64,000 bases of DNA from positions 186,001 to 250,000 of the forward strand of contig NZ_RWKI01000005.1 of assembly GCF_003984645.1 (NCBI RefSeq). Reading direction: 5' to 3'. The notes beneath the pieces are model-generated. The model worked only from the letters and a program-made list of their open reading frames with translations, made no database searches and was not told the DNA's origin. The DNA is from Variovorax sp. MHTC-1 (GTDB lineage: Bacteria; Pseudomonadota; Gammaproteobacteria; Burkholderiales; Burkholderiaceae_C). The position numbers and the translations under genes are program-made. Positions 25,750-35,074 of the stretch are shown one piece after another (within the stretch, counting starts at the first letter, position 1; every line of letters begins with the position of its first letter).

Positions 25750-25843
25750 TGCGGACGCCGCCGGGCCGCCCCAAGGCGGCCGCGCCTCCCCCTTGGGGGG
25801 TGGAGTTACACGCAGCGAAGCGAAGTGAAAAGTCGGGGGGCAT
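25750..25843 (-). repeat. type II post-stop repeat after dctM
   Basis: On the minus strand: CACTTCGCTTCGCTGCGTG, CTCCACCCCCCAAGGGGG, then GGCCGCCTTGGGGCGGCC and GCGGCGTCCGC. It starts 3 bp after the DctM stop and ends 23 bp before the dctP start. It matches the copy inside the ABC exporter at 18.2 kb. Confidence 0.75.
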
Positions 25844-25846
25844 TTT

Positions 25847-27145
25847 TTAGTAGCCCAGCTTACGGGGTAGCCACAGGGCGAGTTCCGGCCAGGCAATCAC
25901 GGCCACCATCACGAGGAACATCGCAAACAGCATCCAGCCGACCCAGCGCACGGTTTCTTCCATGCGCACGCCGGCGATGCGGCACGAGACCATCAGGTTC
26001 ACCGCCAGCGGCGGCGTGAACTGGCCCAGCGCCACCTTGAGCGTGAGGATGACGCCGAACCACACCGGGTCCCACTTGTAGTACTGCACGATCGGCCACA
26101 AGAGCGGCACGAAGATCAGGAAGATCGACACCCCGTCGAGGAACATGCCGACCGTGATGAGCAGCAGGATCAAGAGCGACAGCACGCCGTACTCGCCCAG
26201 CCCCGAGTTCACGATCGCGCGCGTGACCGGATCGATCACGCCCAGCGTCGAGAGCGAGTAGGCGAAGATGCCCGCCAGCGACACCACCAGCAGGATCACG
26301 GCCGAGAGCTCGCCCGATTCGCGCAGGATCAGGAACAGGTCGCGGACCTTGATGGTGCGGTGGATCGCCATGCCGACGAAGAGCCCGTAGAACACCGCGA
26401 CCACCGCGGCCTCGGTGGGCGTGAACCACCCGGCGCGCATGCCGCCGAGGATGAGCACCGGCGCCGCCAGGCCCCACACGGCATCGCGAAAACTCTTCCA
26501 GAAGGGCGGGCGCGGCAGGGTGGATTCGAGCGCACCCATCTTGTGCTTGCGCGCCAGCCACACGGCCGGAACGATCAGCGCGATGCCGGCCAGCACGCCG
26601 GGCACCATGCCGGCGGCGAACAGCGCCGGCACCGAGGCGCCCGGCACCAGCACCGAGTAGACGATGAAGGCCACCGAGGGCGGGATCAGGATGTCGGTGG
26701 CCGCGGCCGCCCCGACCACGCTGGCGGAGAAGGCGCTGGGATAGCCTGCGCGCGACATCGCGCCGATCATCACCGCGCCCACGGCCGCCGCGTTGGCCGG
26801 GCCCGAGCCCGAGATGCCGCCCAGGAACATCGCCACCATGATCGCCACCAGCGGCAGCATGCCGCTCCCGCGCCCGACGATCGCGATCGCGAAATTGACG
26901 AGGCGCAGCGCCACGCCCGAGCGGTCGAAGATCGAGCCCACCAGCACGAACATCGGGATCGCGAGCAGCGGGTACTTGCCGAGGCCGGCATAGAAGTTCT
27001 GCGGCACCGCGAGCAGGCCGAACCATTGCGCCTCGGCATTGGCGAGTCCGATGGCGACCGCCCCCGCGAGGCCGAGCGCCGCGCCGATCGGCACGCCGAC
27101 CAGCATCATCAGGATGAAGGCGACGAAGAGCAGCGTCGGGATCAT
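25847..27145 (-). CDS. TRAP transporter large permease (DctM family)
   Basis: A 432-residue membrane protein with about twelve hydrophobic helices. Typical DctM segments are LLAIPMFVLVGSIFDRSGVA, then MFLGGISGSGPANAAAVGAV and FTPTEAAVVAVFYGLFVG near 275. It is the sodium-linked transport subunit. The ATG at 27143-27145 overlaps the dctQ stop (ATGA), so translation is coupled. A longer upstream open frame exists but belongs to dctQ in another phase. Confidence 0.93.
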   Translation of the reverse strand: MIPTLLFVAFILMMLVGVPIGAALGLAGAVAIGLANAEAQWFGLLAVPQNFYAGLGKYPLLAIPMFVLVGSIFDRSGVALRLVNFAIAIVGRGSGMLPLVAIMVAMFLGGISGSGPANAAAVGAVMIGAMSRAGYPSAFSASVVGAAAATDILIPPSVAFIVYSVLVPGASVPALFAAGMVPGVLAGIALIVPAVWLARKHKMGALESTLPRPPFWKSFRDAVWGLAAPVLILGGMRAGWFTPTEAAVVAVFYGLFVGMAIHRTIKVRDLFLILRESGELSAVILLVVSLAGIFAYSLSTLGVIDPVTRAIVNSGLGEYGVLSLLILLLITVGMFLDGVSIFLIFVPLLWPIVQYYKWDPVWFGVILTLKVALGQFTPPLAVNLMVSCRIAGVRMEETVRWVGWMLFAMFLVMVAVIAWPELALWLPRKLGY

Positions 27146-27702
27146 TCGCCCGAACCCCCGGCGCGCATCTCGCGGCCGCGCCGGACGAACAGGCCCACGG
27201 CGCGCAGCGCGATTGCAGAGCACACGATCGGCAGCCAGATCGTGTACCACCACTGCGGCACGCCGATGCCGGGCGAGGTTTCCTCGAAGCGCCAGGCGTC
27301 CCAGACCACGCGCACGCTCAGGCCGGCGATCAGGAAGAACAGCAGCGCCACCATCAGCGCGCCGAAGCGCGCGAGCCGCTTGCGGCGAGCCATCGATCCG
27401 CCCTCCGCGAAGTACTCGATGCGGATGTGGCGGTCGCGCGCCACGGCGGCGGAGCCCGCGACCATGGCCAGCAGGATCATGAGGAAGACCGAGAACTCCT
27501 CGGTCCACGCGAAGGAGGAATCGGTGAAGTAGCGCACCAGCACGTTGGCGAAGGTGATGCAGGCCAGCAGGCCCATGATGATCACCGTGGCCCAGTCCTC
27601 GATGGCGAGCGGCACGCGCGTGGGCTCGTCGGCGGCTGCTATCTCGGGAGGATGCGGGCTGGCGGCGTCCAGCACGGGGCCGGACTCGGGGGGAGAGGAC
27701 AT
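27142..27702 (-). CDS. TRAP transporter small permease (DctQ family)
   Basis: A 186-residue protein with four predicted membrane helices (about 35-55, 75-95, 110-130, 150-170), as expected for DctQ. The conserved FAWTEEFSVFLMILLAMVAGS segment begins near residue 62. The start at 27702 is used; a GTG at 27738 would add 12 residues. It is the first gene of the TRAP operon and helps assemble the DctM subunit with its binding protein. Confidence 0.9.
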   Translation of the reverse strand: MSSPPESGPVLDAASPHPPEIAAADEPTRVPLAIEDWATVIIMGLLACITFANVLVRYFTDSSFAWTEEFSVFLMILLAMVAGSAAVARDRHIRIEYFAEGGSMARRKRLARFGALMVALLFFLIAGLSVRVVWDAWRFEETSPGIGVPQWWYTIWLPIVCSAIALRAVGLFVRRGREMRAGGSGE

Positions 27703-27802
27703 CGGGGGAACGGTCAGCGGCCGGAATTCGACCAGCACGGATCGTAACGATCCATAACCGTTCCCCCATCGGGGCTTTCCTTAGCTGCCTCCTGGATGGC
27801 CG

Positions 27803-28969
27803 CTATCGGTAGACCAGCCCCGAGAGGCGCCACGCGAGCCGCTCGCGGACCATCGGCAAGCGCGACAGTGTCCGCAGCAGGAGATTGCGCGCGGCCCGCA
27901 AGCCTGGGCGGGCCGTCGCCATGCGCGTGAGGCGATCGGCCAGCGCGATCACCTGCTGTGCCACGGGACGGCGCGCGCTGCCGTAGGCATCGAGCGCCGC
28001 TTCGTTTCCGGCCAGCGCTTGCCTCAGTGCGCGGGCGAGGGCGATCGCATCGAGGATGCCGACGTTCATCCCCTGGCCGCCGGCCGGGCTGTGCACGTGA
28101 GCCGCATCGCCGACCAGCAGCACGCGCCCGGAGCGGTACGCATCGGCCAGCTTGTGATGGACCCTGAAGCGCGAGCCCCAAAGAACGTCGTGTACCACGG
28201 CCCTCTCGCTCGCCGGGCCGCGCGCGTCCAGAAGGGCCTGCACGTACTCGATGTCCGGCTGCTCCGGCGCGTCTGCCACGGTTGCGACGATGCGGTGCGC
28301 GCCGTCCGGCAAGGGCGCCACGACGACCATGCCCGCGGGAGAGAAGTAGAGGATCACCTCGTCGCGCGGTACCCCGCCCGTCAGCCGCACATCGGCCAGC
28401 ACGAAGGACTCGCCGTAGCTCCCGCCGGTAAAGCCGATGCCGGCACGTTCGCGCACCGTGCTGTGCATGCCGTCGGCCCCGACGACGTAGCGTGCCCGCA
28501 ATTGCGTGCCGTCGTCGAGCGTCGCGGTGGCGCCGGACGCGTCCTGGCGCACGTCGACCAGCACGCGGGGTCGAAGCACCTGGCCGCCCAGTTCGCGCAG
28601 CCGCTCGAGCAGCACGCTTTCGGTGACCGCCTGTGAAACCATCAGGGTGTAAGGGAAGCGCGTGGGCAAATGCGCGAAGGTGATCGGCATCAGCACGCGG
28701 TCCCGGTCGCGAATCGTGAAGCGCTGTGCCTGCAGGCCGCGCTCGACCAGCCGCGCAGCGACCTTCAGCGGCTCGAGGACCTCCAGGGTGCGGGCATGCA
28801 CCACCGCGGCGCGCGACGTGTTGGCGCCTTCGGCCTGGCGGTCGATCAGCATGATGTTCACGTCACGAGCGGCGAGCGCAGTGGCCAGCGTCAGGCCGGC
28901 GGGCCCTGCACCGACGATCAGGACGTCGGTGTCGAAGGAGGGAGAAGACGTTGCCGGGAGGGTGGACAT
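27803..28969 (-). CDS. FAD-dependent monooxygenase (PheA/TetX-like)
   Basis: A 388-residue flavoprotein hydroxylase. The FAD motif is VLIVGAGPAGLTLATALAAR near 16, the DG motif is VVGADGMHSTVRE near 165, and GDAAHVHSPAGGQGMN near 290 is the second FAD-binding site. Such enzymes hydroxylate aromatic or polyketide-like substrates with NAD(P)H. It diverges from a TetR gene; three operator-like repeats lie between them, so it is probably the regulator's target and could serve detoxification. Confidence 0.92.
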   Translation of the reverse strand: MSTLPATSSPSFDTDVLIVGAGPAGLTLATALAARDVNIMLIDRQAEGANTSRAAVVHARTLEVLEPLKVAARLVERGLQAQRFTIRDRDRVLMPITFAHLPTRFPYTLMVSQAVTESVLLERLRELGGQVLRPRVLVDVRQDASGATATLDDGTQLRARYVVGADGMHSTVRERAGIGFTGGSYGESFVLADVRLTGGVPRDEVILYFSPAGMVVVAPLPDGAHRIVATVADAPEQPDIEYVQALLDARGPASERAVVHDVLWGSRFRVHHKLADAYRSGRVLLVGDAAHVHSPAGGQGMNVGILDAIALARALRQALAGNEAALDAYGSARRPVAQQVIALADRLTRMATARPGLRAARNLLLRTLSRLPMVRERLAWRLSGLVYR

Positions 28970-28987
28970 GGTTTGCTCCTAAAAAGT

Positions 28988-29053
28988 CAACAGATGTTGG
29001 TCAACAAGTGTTGGCAATGTAGTGCCGATAACGAGGAATGTCAACATCTGTTG
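28988..29053. promoter_or_regulatory. triple CAACA-N2-TGTTG operator cluster
   Basis: Three 12-bp dyads of the form CAACA-N2-TGTTG at 28988-28999, 29002-29013 and 29042-29053 fill the intergenic space between the divergent monooxygenase and TetR genes. A further half-site (TTGTTGACA) overlaps the TetR ribosome-site region. This is a likely TetR binding region controlling both genes. Confidence 0.7.
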
Positions 29054-29069
29054 GCCTATACTTGTTGAC

Positions 29070-29642
29070 ATGACTGATGAACTTCTCCCGCCCGCCCGGC
29101 GCTCGGACGCAACCAAGGCCACGATCCTCGCGGCCGCTCGCGCGCAATTCGCAGCCGTGGGCTATCAAGCCACGACCATTCGCGCAGTCGCCAACGCCGC
29201 CGACATCGATCCGGCCATGGTGATGCGCTACTTCGGCAACAAGGAGGGGCTGTTCGCCGCCGCAGCCGATTTCGACTTGCGCTTGCCGGATCTGGGCGCC
29301 GTGCCGCGCAATGCGCTGGGTGCTGCGCTGGTGTCGCACTTCCTGGATCGTTGGGAAGGCGACGAGACGCTGATGGCACTGCTGCGCACCGCATCGACCA
29401 ACGAAGCCGCGGCAGCGCGCATGCAGGCGCTCTTCTCGACGCAGATGGCGCCATTGATCGCGCGCCTGAGCGGCGACTCGCGTGCAGGCGCGGCCGCGCG
29501 CGCGGGGCTGATCGCGACCCAGATCCTCGGCCTTGCCCTGTGCCGCTATGTGCTGAAGTTGCCGCCGGTGGTCGCGCTCAAGCGGGCGGAGATCGTCCGC
29601 CGCATCGGCGCGACCGTTCAGTCCTACCTGTTCGACGCCTGA
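29070..29642 (+). CDS. TetR-family regulator of divergent monooxygenase
   Basis: A 190-residue TetR protein. The helix-turn-helix (TTIRAVANAADIDPAMVMRYF) covers about residues 35-55, and the C-terminal part is the helical ligand domain. It is divergent from an FAD monooxygenase with a cluster of CAACA-N2-TGTTG dyads between the two starts. By analogy with TetR/TetX and similar pairs it would repress both genes until a toxic or aromatic ligand binds. The start at 29070 is the one directly after the last half-site. Confidence 0.9.
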   Translation: MTDELLPPARRSDATKATILAAARAQFAAVGYQATTIRAVANAADIDPAMVMRYFGNKEGLFAAAADFDLRLPDLGAVPRNALGAALVSHFLDRWEGDETLMALLRTASTNEAAAARMQALFSTQMAPLIARLSGDSRAGAAARAGLIATQILGLALCRYVLKLPPVVALKRAEIVRRIGATVQSYLFDA

Positions 29643-29651
29643 GGCGCAGCC

Positions 29652-30647
29652 TCACTCGAGCTTGGCGCCCGACTGCTTGATCAGCCGCTCCCACACCGGG
29701 CGCTCGGCCTTGTAGGCGGCGGCGAAGGCTTCGGGCGAGCTGTCCTTGAGCTCGAAGCCCATGGTCGCGACCTTCTGCTGCACGTCGGGCTGCTGCGTGG
29801 CCTTGCGGATCTCGTCGGCGAGCCGCTGCACGATCGGCTTGGGCGTCCCGGCGGGTGCCGCGACCGCCAGCCAGCCGGTTAGGCGATAGGCCTCGTCTTT
29901 CAGGCCCTGCTCGGCCAGCGTGGGCACGTTGGGCAGGGTGCTCATGCGGCGCTCGCCTGTCACGCCGATGGCCTTGAGCTTGCCGGCCTCGATGTGCGGC
30001 TTGGCCTGCAGCGCGCTCGCGTAGGCCATCTGGATCTGGCCGCCGATCAGGTCCTGCACCATCGGTGCCTCGCCCTTGTAGGCGACGTGGTTCATGTCGG
30101 CGTCTTGCGTGAGGCTCATGTGCGCGCCGGCCAGGTGCGGATAGGCGCCCAGGCCGTAGGAACCGTAGGCCAGCTTGCTCTTGTTGGCCGCCACGTATTT
30201 CAGCAGCTCGGGCGCGGTCTTGGCCGGCACGCTGGGATGCACCACCAGCACCAGCGGGCCCATCGCGACCTGGTAGACCAGCGTCAGGTCGCGCTCGGGG
30301 TGGTAGGGCAGCTTCTCGTAGAGGAACTGGTTGGTGAGCAGCGCATTGGAGAGCGACATCACGATGGTGTAGCCATCGGGCGCGGCCTTGGCGACCGCGT
30401 CGGTGCCGATGATGCCGGCCGCGCCGGGCTTGTTGTCGATCACCACCGGCTGGCCCAGGCCGGCTGCCAGCTTCTCGCCGATCACGCGCGCCAGCACGTC
30501 GGTGCCGCCGCCGGCGGCGAAGGGGACGACCATCTTGATCGGCTTGGTGGGATAGGTCTGGGCGTGGGCGGCGCTGCCCGCGCCCAGCGCGAGGGCCGAG
30601 GCCGCGGCGCAGAGCCAGGCGCGGCGGTTCAGGGAGTGGGTGTTCAT
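29652..30647 (-). CDS. Bug/TctC-family periplasmic binding protein
   Basis: A 331-residue binding protein of the tripartite tricarboxylate transporter type. The signal peptide has a twin-Arg-like start (LNRRAWLCAAASALALG). Conserved Bug segments are MVVPFAAGGGTDVLARVIGE, then IDNKPGAAGIIGTDAVAKA and PDGYTIVMS. No TctAB membrane genes are adjacent, as is common for the many Bug proteins of this bacterial group. It is the last gene of the leftward acyl-CoA operon, 32 bp after the acyl-CoA synthetase, so it may bind an acid the operon degrades. Confidence 0.92.
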   Translation of the reverse strand: MNTHSLNRRAWLCAAASALALGAGSAAHAQTYPTKPIKMVVPFAAGGGTDVLARVIGEKLAAGLGQPVVIDNKPGAAGIIGTDAVAKAAPDGYTIVMSLSNALLTNQFLYEKLPYHPERDLTLVYQVAMGPLVLVVHPSVPAKTAPELLKYVAANKSKLAYGSYGLGAYPHLAGAHMSLTQDADMNHVAYKGEAPMVQDLIGGQIQMAYASALQAKPHIEAGKLKAIGVTGERRMSTLPNVPTLAEQGLKDEAYRLTGWLAVAAPAGTPKPIVQRLADEIRKATQQPDVQQKVATMGFELKDSSPEAFAAAYKAERPVWERLIKQSGAKLE

Positions 30648-30679
30648 GTGTGTCTCCTGTACGGTTTTGGAATGGGGGC

Positions 30680-32605
30680 TTATCGCAGAACGACCTGCGT
30701 CTTGAAGGGCAGGCGTCCGAGTGCCTCCGTAAGCCGCGCCTGCAGCGCCGCGGCCTGCGCTCCGGCAGCGGCCGCATCGATGACGACCTGGAGCGCGCTC
30801 TCGCCATCGGCCTGCACCTCGGGCCGCGCCGTCAGTCCCAGCGCGGCACAGGCCTCGTCGACCAGCGCCTCGGCGACCTTGCGCGCCGCGAGCGCGCGCA
30901 GTTCGGGCTTGTAGATCTTGCCGACATTGGTCATCGGCATGTGCTCGATCACGACCACCGACTTCGGCTTGGCCGGCGCTTCGTCGACGCGCGCGGCGGC
31001 GAAGGCCAGCAGCTCGGCTTCGCTCGCCTTCATGCCAGGCACCAGCGTGGCGAAGGCCACCGGCAACTCGCCGGCATAGGCATCGGGCGCGCCGACTGCA
31101 GCGCACAGCTGCACCGCCGGGTGCGCGCCCAGCGCGTCCTCGATGGTCTTCGGGTCGATGTTGTGGCCGCTGCGGATGATCAAATCCTTGGAGCGGCCGC
31201 TCAGGTTGAGCCGCTCCTCGCCGTCGATCCAGCCGAGGTCGCCGGTGGCGAGCCAGCCGTCGGCCGTGAAGGCACGGGCCGTGTCGGCCGGATCGACGAA
31301 GCCCGAGAACAGGTTGGGCGACTTGAAGAGCACCATGCCCTGCTCGCCCGGCGGCAGCTCGCGGTCGCCCGGGTTGCCGTGCTCGTCGAGCGCCACGATG
31401 CGCAGCTGCGAATAGGGCAGCCGGAAACCCACGCAGCCCGCCGGCCCGATCACGCCCGGCGGCGTGATGGTCGAGATGCCGGCCATCTCGGTCATGCCCA
31501 GGCTCTCGTGCACATGCAGGCCGAACAGCCGCTCGAAGCGGGCCGCGAGCTCGGGCGCCAGCACTGCGGCGCCGGTGCGGCAGTACTTGATCGAGGAGAT
31601 GTCGGCGCCGTTGAGCGGTACATTGGCCAGCGCCGCCAGCACCGTGGGCACGGCCGACAGCGAGGTCGGCCGGTATTTTTCGACCAGGCGCCAGTAGTTG
31701 GCCAGCACCTGCTTGTTGCGCATCAGTTGCGTGGTGGGAATGATCACCTCGACGCCGGCCGACAGCGCCGACAGCGAGGCCGGCAGCACGCCCGCCACGT
31801 GGAACAGCGGATAGCCGTTGATGGTGATGTCGCTGCTCTTCAGGCCTTGCAGCTTCACGCTGGCCCAGGCGGTGAAGACCTGTGCGCCATGGCTGTGGCG
31901 CGCGAGCTTGGGCGCGCCGGTGGTGCCGCCGGTGTGGAAGTACGCGGCGATGTCGGTCGGCGCGATGTCCCGGCCGTTCGCGAGGCGGTCGGCCGGCACG
32001 TGTGCGCACATCGCGTTGAAGTCGGCCACGCCCTGGGGCAGATCGCCTGCGCTGCCCACGGGCTCGTCGTGCGGCGCCACGCGCAGCACGGTGCTGAGGG
32101 TGGGCACCTGGCCGCGCAGGCGCATCGCCTTCGACCACATGCCGGATTCGTCGTCCGAGCCGTAGGCGATCAGCACCTTGGCGCGGCCGGCCGTCATCAG
32201 CGAGACCAGCTTCTCGTCGCTGAGCAGCGGATTGAGCGGCTGCACGATGCCGGCCGCCTCGCCGCCCCACAGCGCCAGGTGGTATTCGAGGCAGCCCGGC
32301 AGCAGAACGGCCACCGCGTCCTCCGGCCCGACGCCGAGCGCGTGCAGCATGTTGGCCGTCTGGTGGATGCCGGCCAGTAGCTCGGCGTAGGACCAGCGGA
32401 TCGGCTCGTCGGCCGGGTCGGCCGTGCGCAGGAAGGTCAGCGCCGTCTTGTCGCCGAAGGCCGCCGCGGCATTGCGGAAGATCTCATAGGTGCTGCGGAC
32501 GGTCAGCGCCTCGGCAAGCGGCGTCTCCTCGAGCTTTTGCACGTCCTCGATGCTGCGGACGGGGAAGGAGGGGCTGAAGGGCGCGGCGGCCCGGATCGCG
32601 CTCAT
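30680..32605 (-). CDS. acyl-CoA synthetase (AMP-forming)
   Basis: A 641-residue ANL-superfamily ligase. The P-loop is AAYFHTGGTTGAPKLARHSH near 215, the A5 motif HESLGMTEMAGIST, the hinge GWLATGDLGWIDGEERLNL and the catalytic Lys in TNVGKIYKPELR near 575. It would activate a carboxylic acid to its CoA thioester with ATP. It overlaps the preceding acyl-CoA dehydrogenase by 4 bp (ATGA), so the operon is tightly coupled. Chain length cannot be read. Confidence 0.92.
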   Translation of the reverse strand: MSAIRAAAPFSPSFPVRSIEDVQKLEETPLAEALTVRSTYEIFRNAAAAFGDKTALTFLRTADPADEPIRWSYAELLAGIHQTANMLHALGVGPEDAVAVLLPGCLEYHLALWGGEAAGIVQPLNPLLSDEKLVSLMTAGRAKVLIAYGSDDESGMWSKAMRLRGQVPTLSTVLRVAPHDEPVGSAGDLPQGVADFNAMCAHVPADRLANGRDIAPTDIAAYFHTGGTTGAPKLARHSHGAQVFTAWASVKLQGLKSSDITINGYPLFHVAGVLPASLSALSAGVEVIIPTTQLMRNKQVLANYWRLVEKYRPTSLSAVPTVLAALANVPLNGADISSIKYCRTGAAVLAPELAARFERLFGLHVHESLGMTEMAGISTITPPGVIGPAGCVGFRLPYSQLRIVALDEHGNPGDRELPPGEQGMVLFKSPNLFSGFVDPADTARAFTADGWLATGDLGWIDGEERLNLSGRSKDLIIRSGHNIDPKTIEDALGAHPAVQLCAAVGAPDAYAGELPVAFATLVPGMKASEAELLAFAAARVDEAPAKPKSVVVIEHMPMTNVGKIYKPELRALAARKVAEALVDEACAALGLTARPEVQADGESALQVVIDAAAAGAQAAALQARLTEALGRLPFKTQVVLR

Positions 32606-33744
32606 GATGTCGCCTGCCTACCGAACGAGATGAAGCGCTGCAGATGATGGTCCTCGTCGCCCAGCTGATGGTCGATCATCACGAGGCGCTTGGCATAGTG
32701 GGCCAGCGGCAGCTCCCAGGTCATGCCGATGCCGCCGTGCAGCTGGATGCTCTCTTCGGCCACCAGCGCGCCGATGCGGCCGATGCTGGCCTTGGCCGCC
32801 GACAGCGCGCGCTCGCGCGTGGCGCGGTCGGCATCGTCGACGGCGGCGGCCGCGTTGATCACGGCCGAGCGGGCCTGCTCGATCTCGAGCAGCAGGTCCG
32901 CCATGCGGTGCTGCAGCGCCTGGAAGCTGCCGATCAGCATGCCGAATTGCTTGCGCGTGCGCAGGTACTCGAGCGTCGCCGTCTTGGCGGCTTCCATGGC
33001 ACCCAGGCTTTCGGCGCTGAGGGCCAGCACGCCGCGCCCGACGGCGCGTTCCAGCACGGCATGGCCCTGGCCTTCGGCGCCGAGCAGCGCGGCGGCGGGG
33101 AGCGTCACGCCGTCCAGCACCACTTCGGCCACGCGGCCGCCGTCGATGGCCGGTGCGCCGCGCACGTAGACGCCCTCGGTCTTCGCGGGCACCAGGAACA
33201 ACGAGATGCCGGCTTCGTCGTCGGGCGCGCCCGAGCTGCGGGCTGAGACCAGGAACACATTCGCCTGCTCGCCCTGCAGCACCACGGCCTTGGCGCCGTT
33301 GAGCAGCCAGCTGTCGCCGCTGCGGTCGGCGCGGGTCTGCACATGCGCCAGCTCATAGTGCGTGCCGGGCTCGTCGTGCGCGAGCGCCGCGATGGTGCCG
33401 CCGCCGATGATTTCGGCCAGTGTTTCCTTCTGCGCCTCGCTGCCGGCGGCTGCGATGGCGTCGCCGACCATGACCGCGCCGAGCAGAGGCTCGACCACCA
33501 GGCCGCGGCCCAGCGCCTCGAAGACCACCGCGATGTCGAAGCCGCCGCCGCCGAAGCCGCCGTCGGCTTCGAGGAAGAGGGCGCCGATCACGCCGAGCTC
33601 GGCGAACTGCTGCCAGATCTCGGAGCTGAAGCCATGGGCCGACTTCGCGATGCGGTCGCGCGTCTCGAAGGCGTACTGCTCGGCGATGAAGCGGTTCAGG
33701 CTGTCGGCGAGCATGCGCCGGTCTTCGGTGTGTTCGAAATTCAT
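32602..33744 (-). CDS. acyl-CoA dehydrogenase
   Basis: A 380-residue acyl-CoA dehydrogenase. The start is at MNFEHTEDRRML (33744). It shows the N, middle and C domains with LRTRKQFGMLIGSFQALQHR near 270 and QLHGGIGMTWELPLAHYAKR near 340. Substrate loops are less conserved than in the 402-residue paralogue next to it; paired dehydrogenases like these often form heteromeric enzymes for branched, steroid-like or unusual acyl chains. That pairing is inference. A repeat separates it from the paralogue. Confidence 0.9.
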   Translation of the reverse strand: MNFEHTEDRRMLADSLNRFIAEQYAFETRDRIAKSAHGFSSEIWQQFAELGVIGALFLEADGGFGGGGFDIAVVFEALGRGLVVEPLLGAVMVGDAIAAAGSEAQKETLAEIIGGGTIAALAHDEPGTHYELAHVQTRADRSGDSWLLNGAKAVVLQGEQANVFLVSARSSGAPDDEAGISLFLVPAKTEGVYVRGAPAIDGGRVAEVVLDGVTLPAAALLGAEGQGHAVLERAVGRGVLALSAESLGAMEAAKTATLEYLRTRKQFGMLIGSFQALQHRMADLLLEIEQARSAVINAAAAVDDADRATRERALSAAKASIGRIGALVAEESIQLHGGIGMTWELPLAHYAKRLVMIDHQLGDEDHHLQRFISFGRQATS

Positions 33745-33762
33745 GTCAGGTCTCCTTTTCAG

Positions 33763-33859
33763 AAACACCGCGGAACCGGCTTTGCCGGGCCGCTGGTGTT
33801 GCCCCCGGTGAGGGGGTGGCGTAGCGACACGAAGTGCGCGAAGCCTGGGGGTGAGTCAT
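33763..33859 (+). repeat. type I post-stop repeat between two acyl-CoA dehydrogenases
   Basis: Best-preserved type I copy. It has nested stems ACACC-GCGG...CCGG/CCGG...CCGC-GGTGT (33765-33800), then CCCCCGGTGAGGGGG, then GCGACACGAAGTGCGC, ending GGGGGTGAGTCAT. The minus-strand gene's stop codon begins at 33860. Confidence 0.88.
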
Positions 33860-35068
33860 CTACAGGCCGAGAATCATCTTGGAGATGATGTTCTTCTGGA
33901 TTTCATTGGAACCGCCGAAGATCGACAGCTTGCGGTTGTTGAAGTACTTGGCTGCCGCGGGCGCCGCGTAGTCGGGGCCGATTGCTACGCCGTCGAAGCC
34001 TTCTTCGAGCGCCTCGGCGACGAAGGGCCGCGCATAGGGGCCCATTGCGCGCCGGATCAGCGACGAGATCTCCTGCCGGATCTCGGTGCCGCGGATCTTG
34101 AGCATCGAGCTCTCGGCGCCCGGCACGCCGCCGCCGGCCACGGCTGCGATCACGCGCAGGTTGGTGGTCAACATGTTCTCCAGGTCGATCTCGACGCGGG
34201 CCATGCGCGCGGCGAAGGCCGGGTCTTCGGCGAGCGGCCGGCCGTTCTTCGTTTGCTTCGCGGCAATGGCCTTGAGCTGTTCCAGCGCCGCCACCGAGAA
34301 GCCCACGCCTGCGATGTTGGTGCGCTCGTAGGTCAAGAGGTACTTGGCGCAGGTCCAGCCCTTGTCTTCCTCGCCCACCAGGTTCTCGGCCGGCACGCGC
34401 ACGTCGGAGAAGAACACTTCGTTGACCTCATGCTCGCCGTCGAGCGTGATGATCGGCCGCACCTCGACGCCGGGCGACTTCATGTCGATCAGGAGGAAGC
34501 TGATGCCTTCCTGCTTCTTGGCCTCGCGGTTGGTGCGCACCAGGCAGAAGATCATGTTGGCATGCTGGCCCAGCGTGGTCCAGGTCTTCTGGCCGTTGAC
34601 GATGTAGTGATCGCCCTGCGCATCGCTGCCGCGCACTGCGGAAGTCTTGACCGAAGCGAGGTCCGAGCCCGCGCCCGGCTCCGAGTAGCCCTGGCACCAC
34701 CAGTCGGAGCCGTCGAGGATGCGCGGCAGCCAGTAGCGCTTCTGCGCCTCGCTGCCGTACTTGATCAGCACCGGCCCCAGCATGTTGACGCCGAAGGGCA
34801 CGATGCGCGGCGCGTGGGCGAGCGCGCATTCGTTCTCGAAAATGAACTTCTCGACCGCGGTCCAGCCCGGGCCGCCGTACTCTTCGGGCCAGTGGTTGGC
34901 CAACCAGCCGCGCGCATTCAGGATGGCATGCCATTCCTCCATGTCGGCCTTGCCCAGGTGCTTGCCGCTCGCCACCTTGTCGGAGAGGCGCCGGGGCAGC
35001 TTCTCGGCGAGGAAGCTGCGTACCTCGTCGCGAAAGGCTTCTTCTTCGGAGGTGAAGTTGAGGTCCAT
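33860..35068 (-). CDS. acyl-CoA dehydrogenase
   Basis: A 402-residue acyl-CoA dehydrogenase with well-kept motifs: CQGYSEPGAGSDLASVKTSA near 125, WTTLGQHANMIFCLVRTN near 160 and KLSIFGGSNEIQKNIISKM at the C-terminus. The start at 35068 is preferred over 35074 because GGGAGG lies 7 bp before it. It follows the thiolase gene in the leftward operon and probably acts with the 380-residue paralogue. Repeats lie on both sides of it. Confidence 0.91.
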   Translation of the reverse strand: MDLNFTSEEEAFRDEVRSFLAEKLPRRLSDKVASGKHLGKADMEEWHAILNARGWLANHWPEEYGGPGWTAVEKFIFENECALAHAPRIVPFGVNMLGPVLIKYGSEAQKRYWLPRILDGSDWWCQGYSEPGAGSDLASVKTSAVRGSDAQGDHYIVNGQKTWTTLGQHANMIFCLVRTNREAKKQEGISFLLIDMKSPGVEVRPIITLDGEHEVNEVFFSDVRVPAENLVGEEDKGWTCAKYLLTYERTNIAGVGFSVAALEQLKAIAAKQTKNGRPLAEDPAFAARMARVEIDLENMLTTNLRVIAAVAGGGVPGAESSMLKIRGTEIRQEISSLIRRAMGPYARPFVAEALEEGFDGVAIGPDYAAPAAAKYFNNRKLSIFGGSNEIQKNIISKMILGL

Positions 35069-35074
35069 GCTCAT

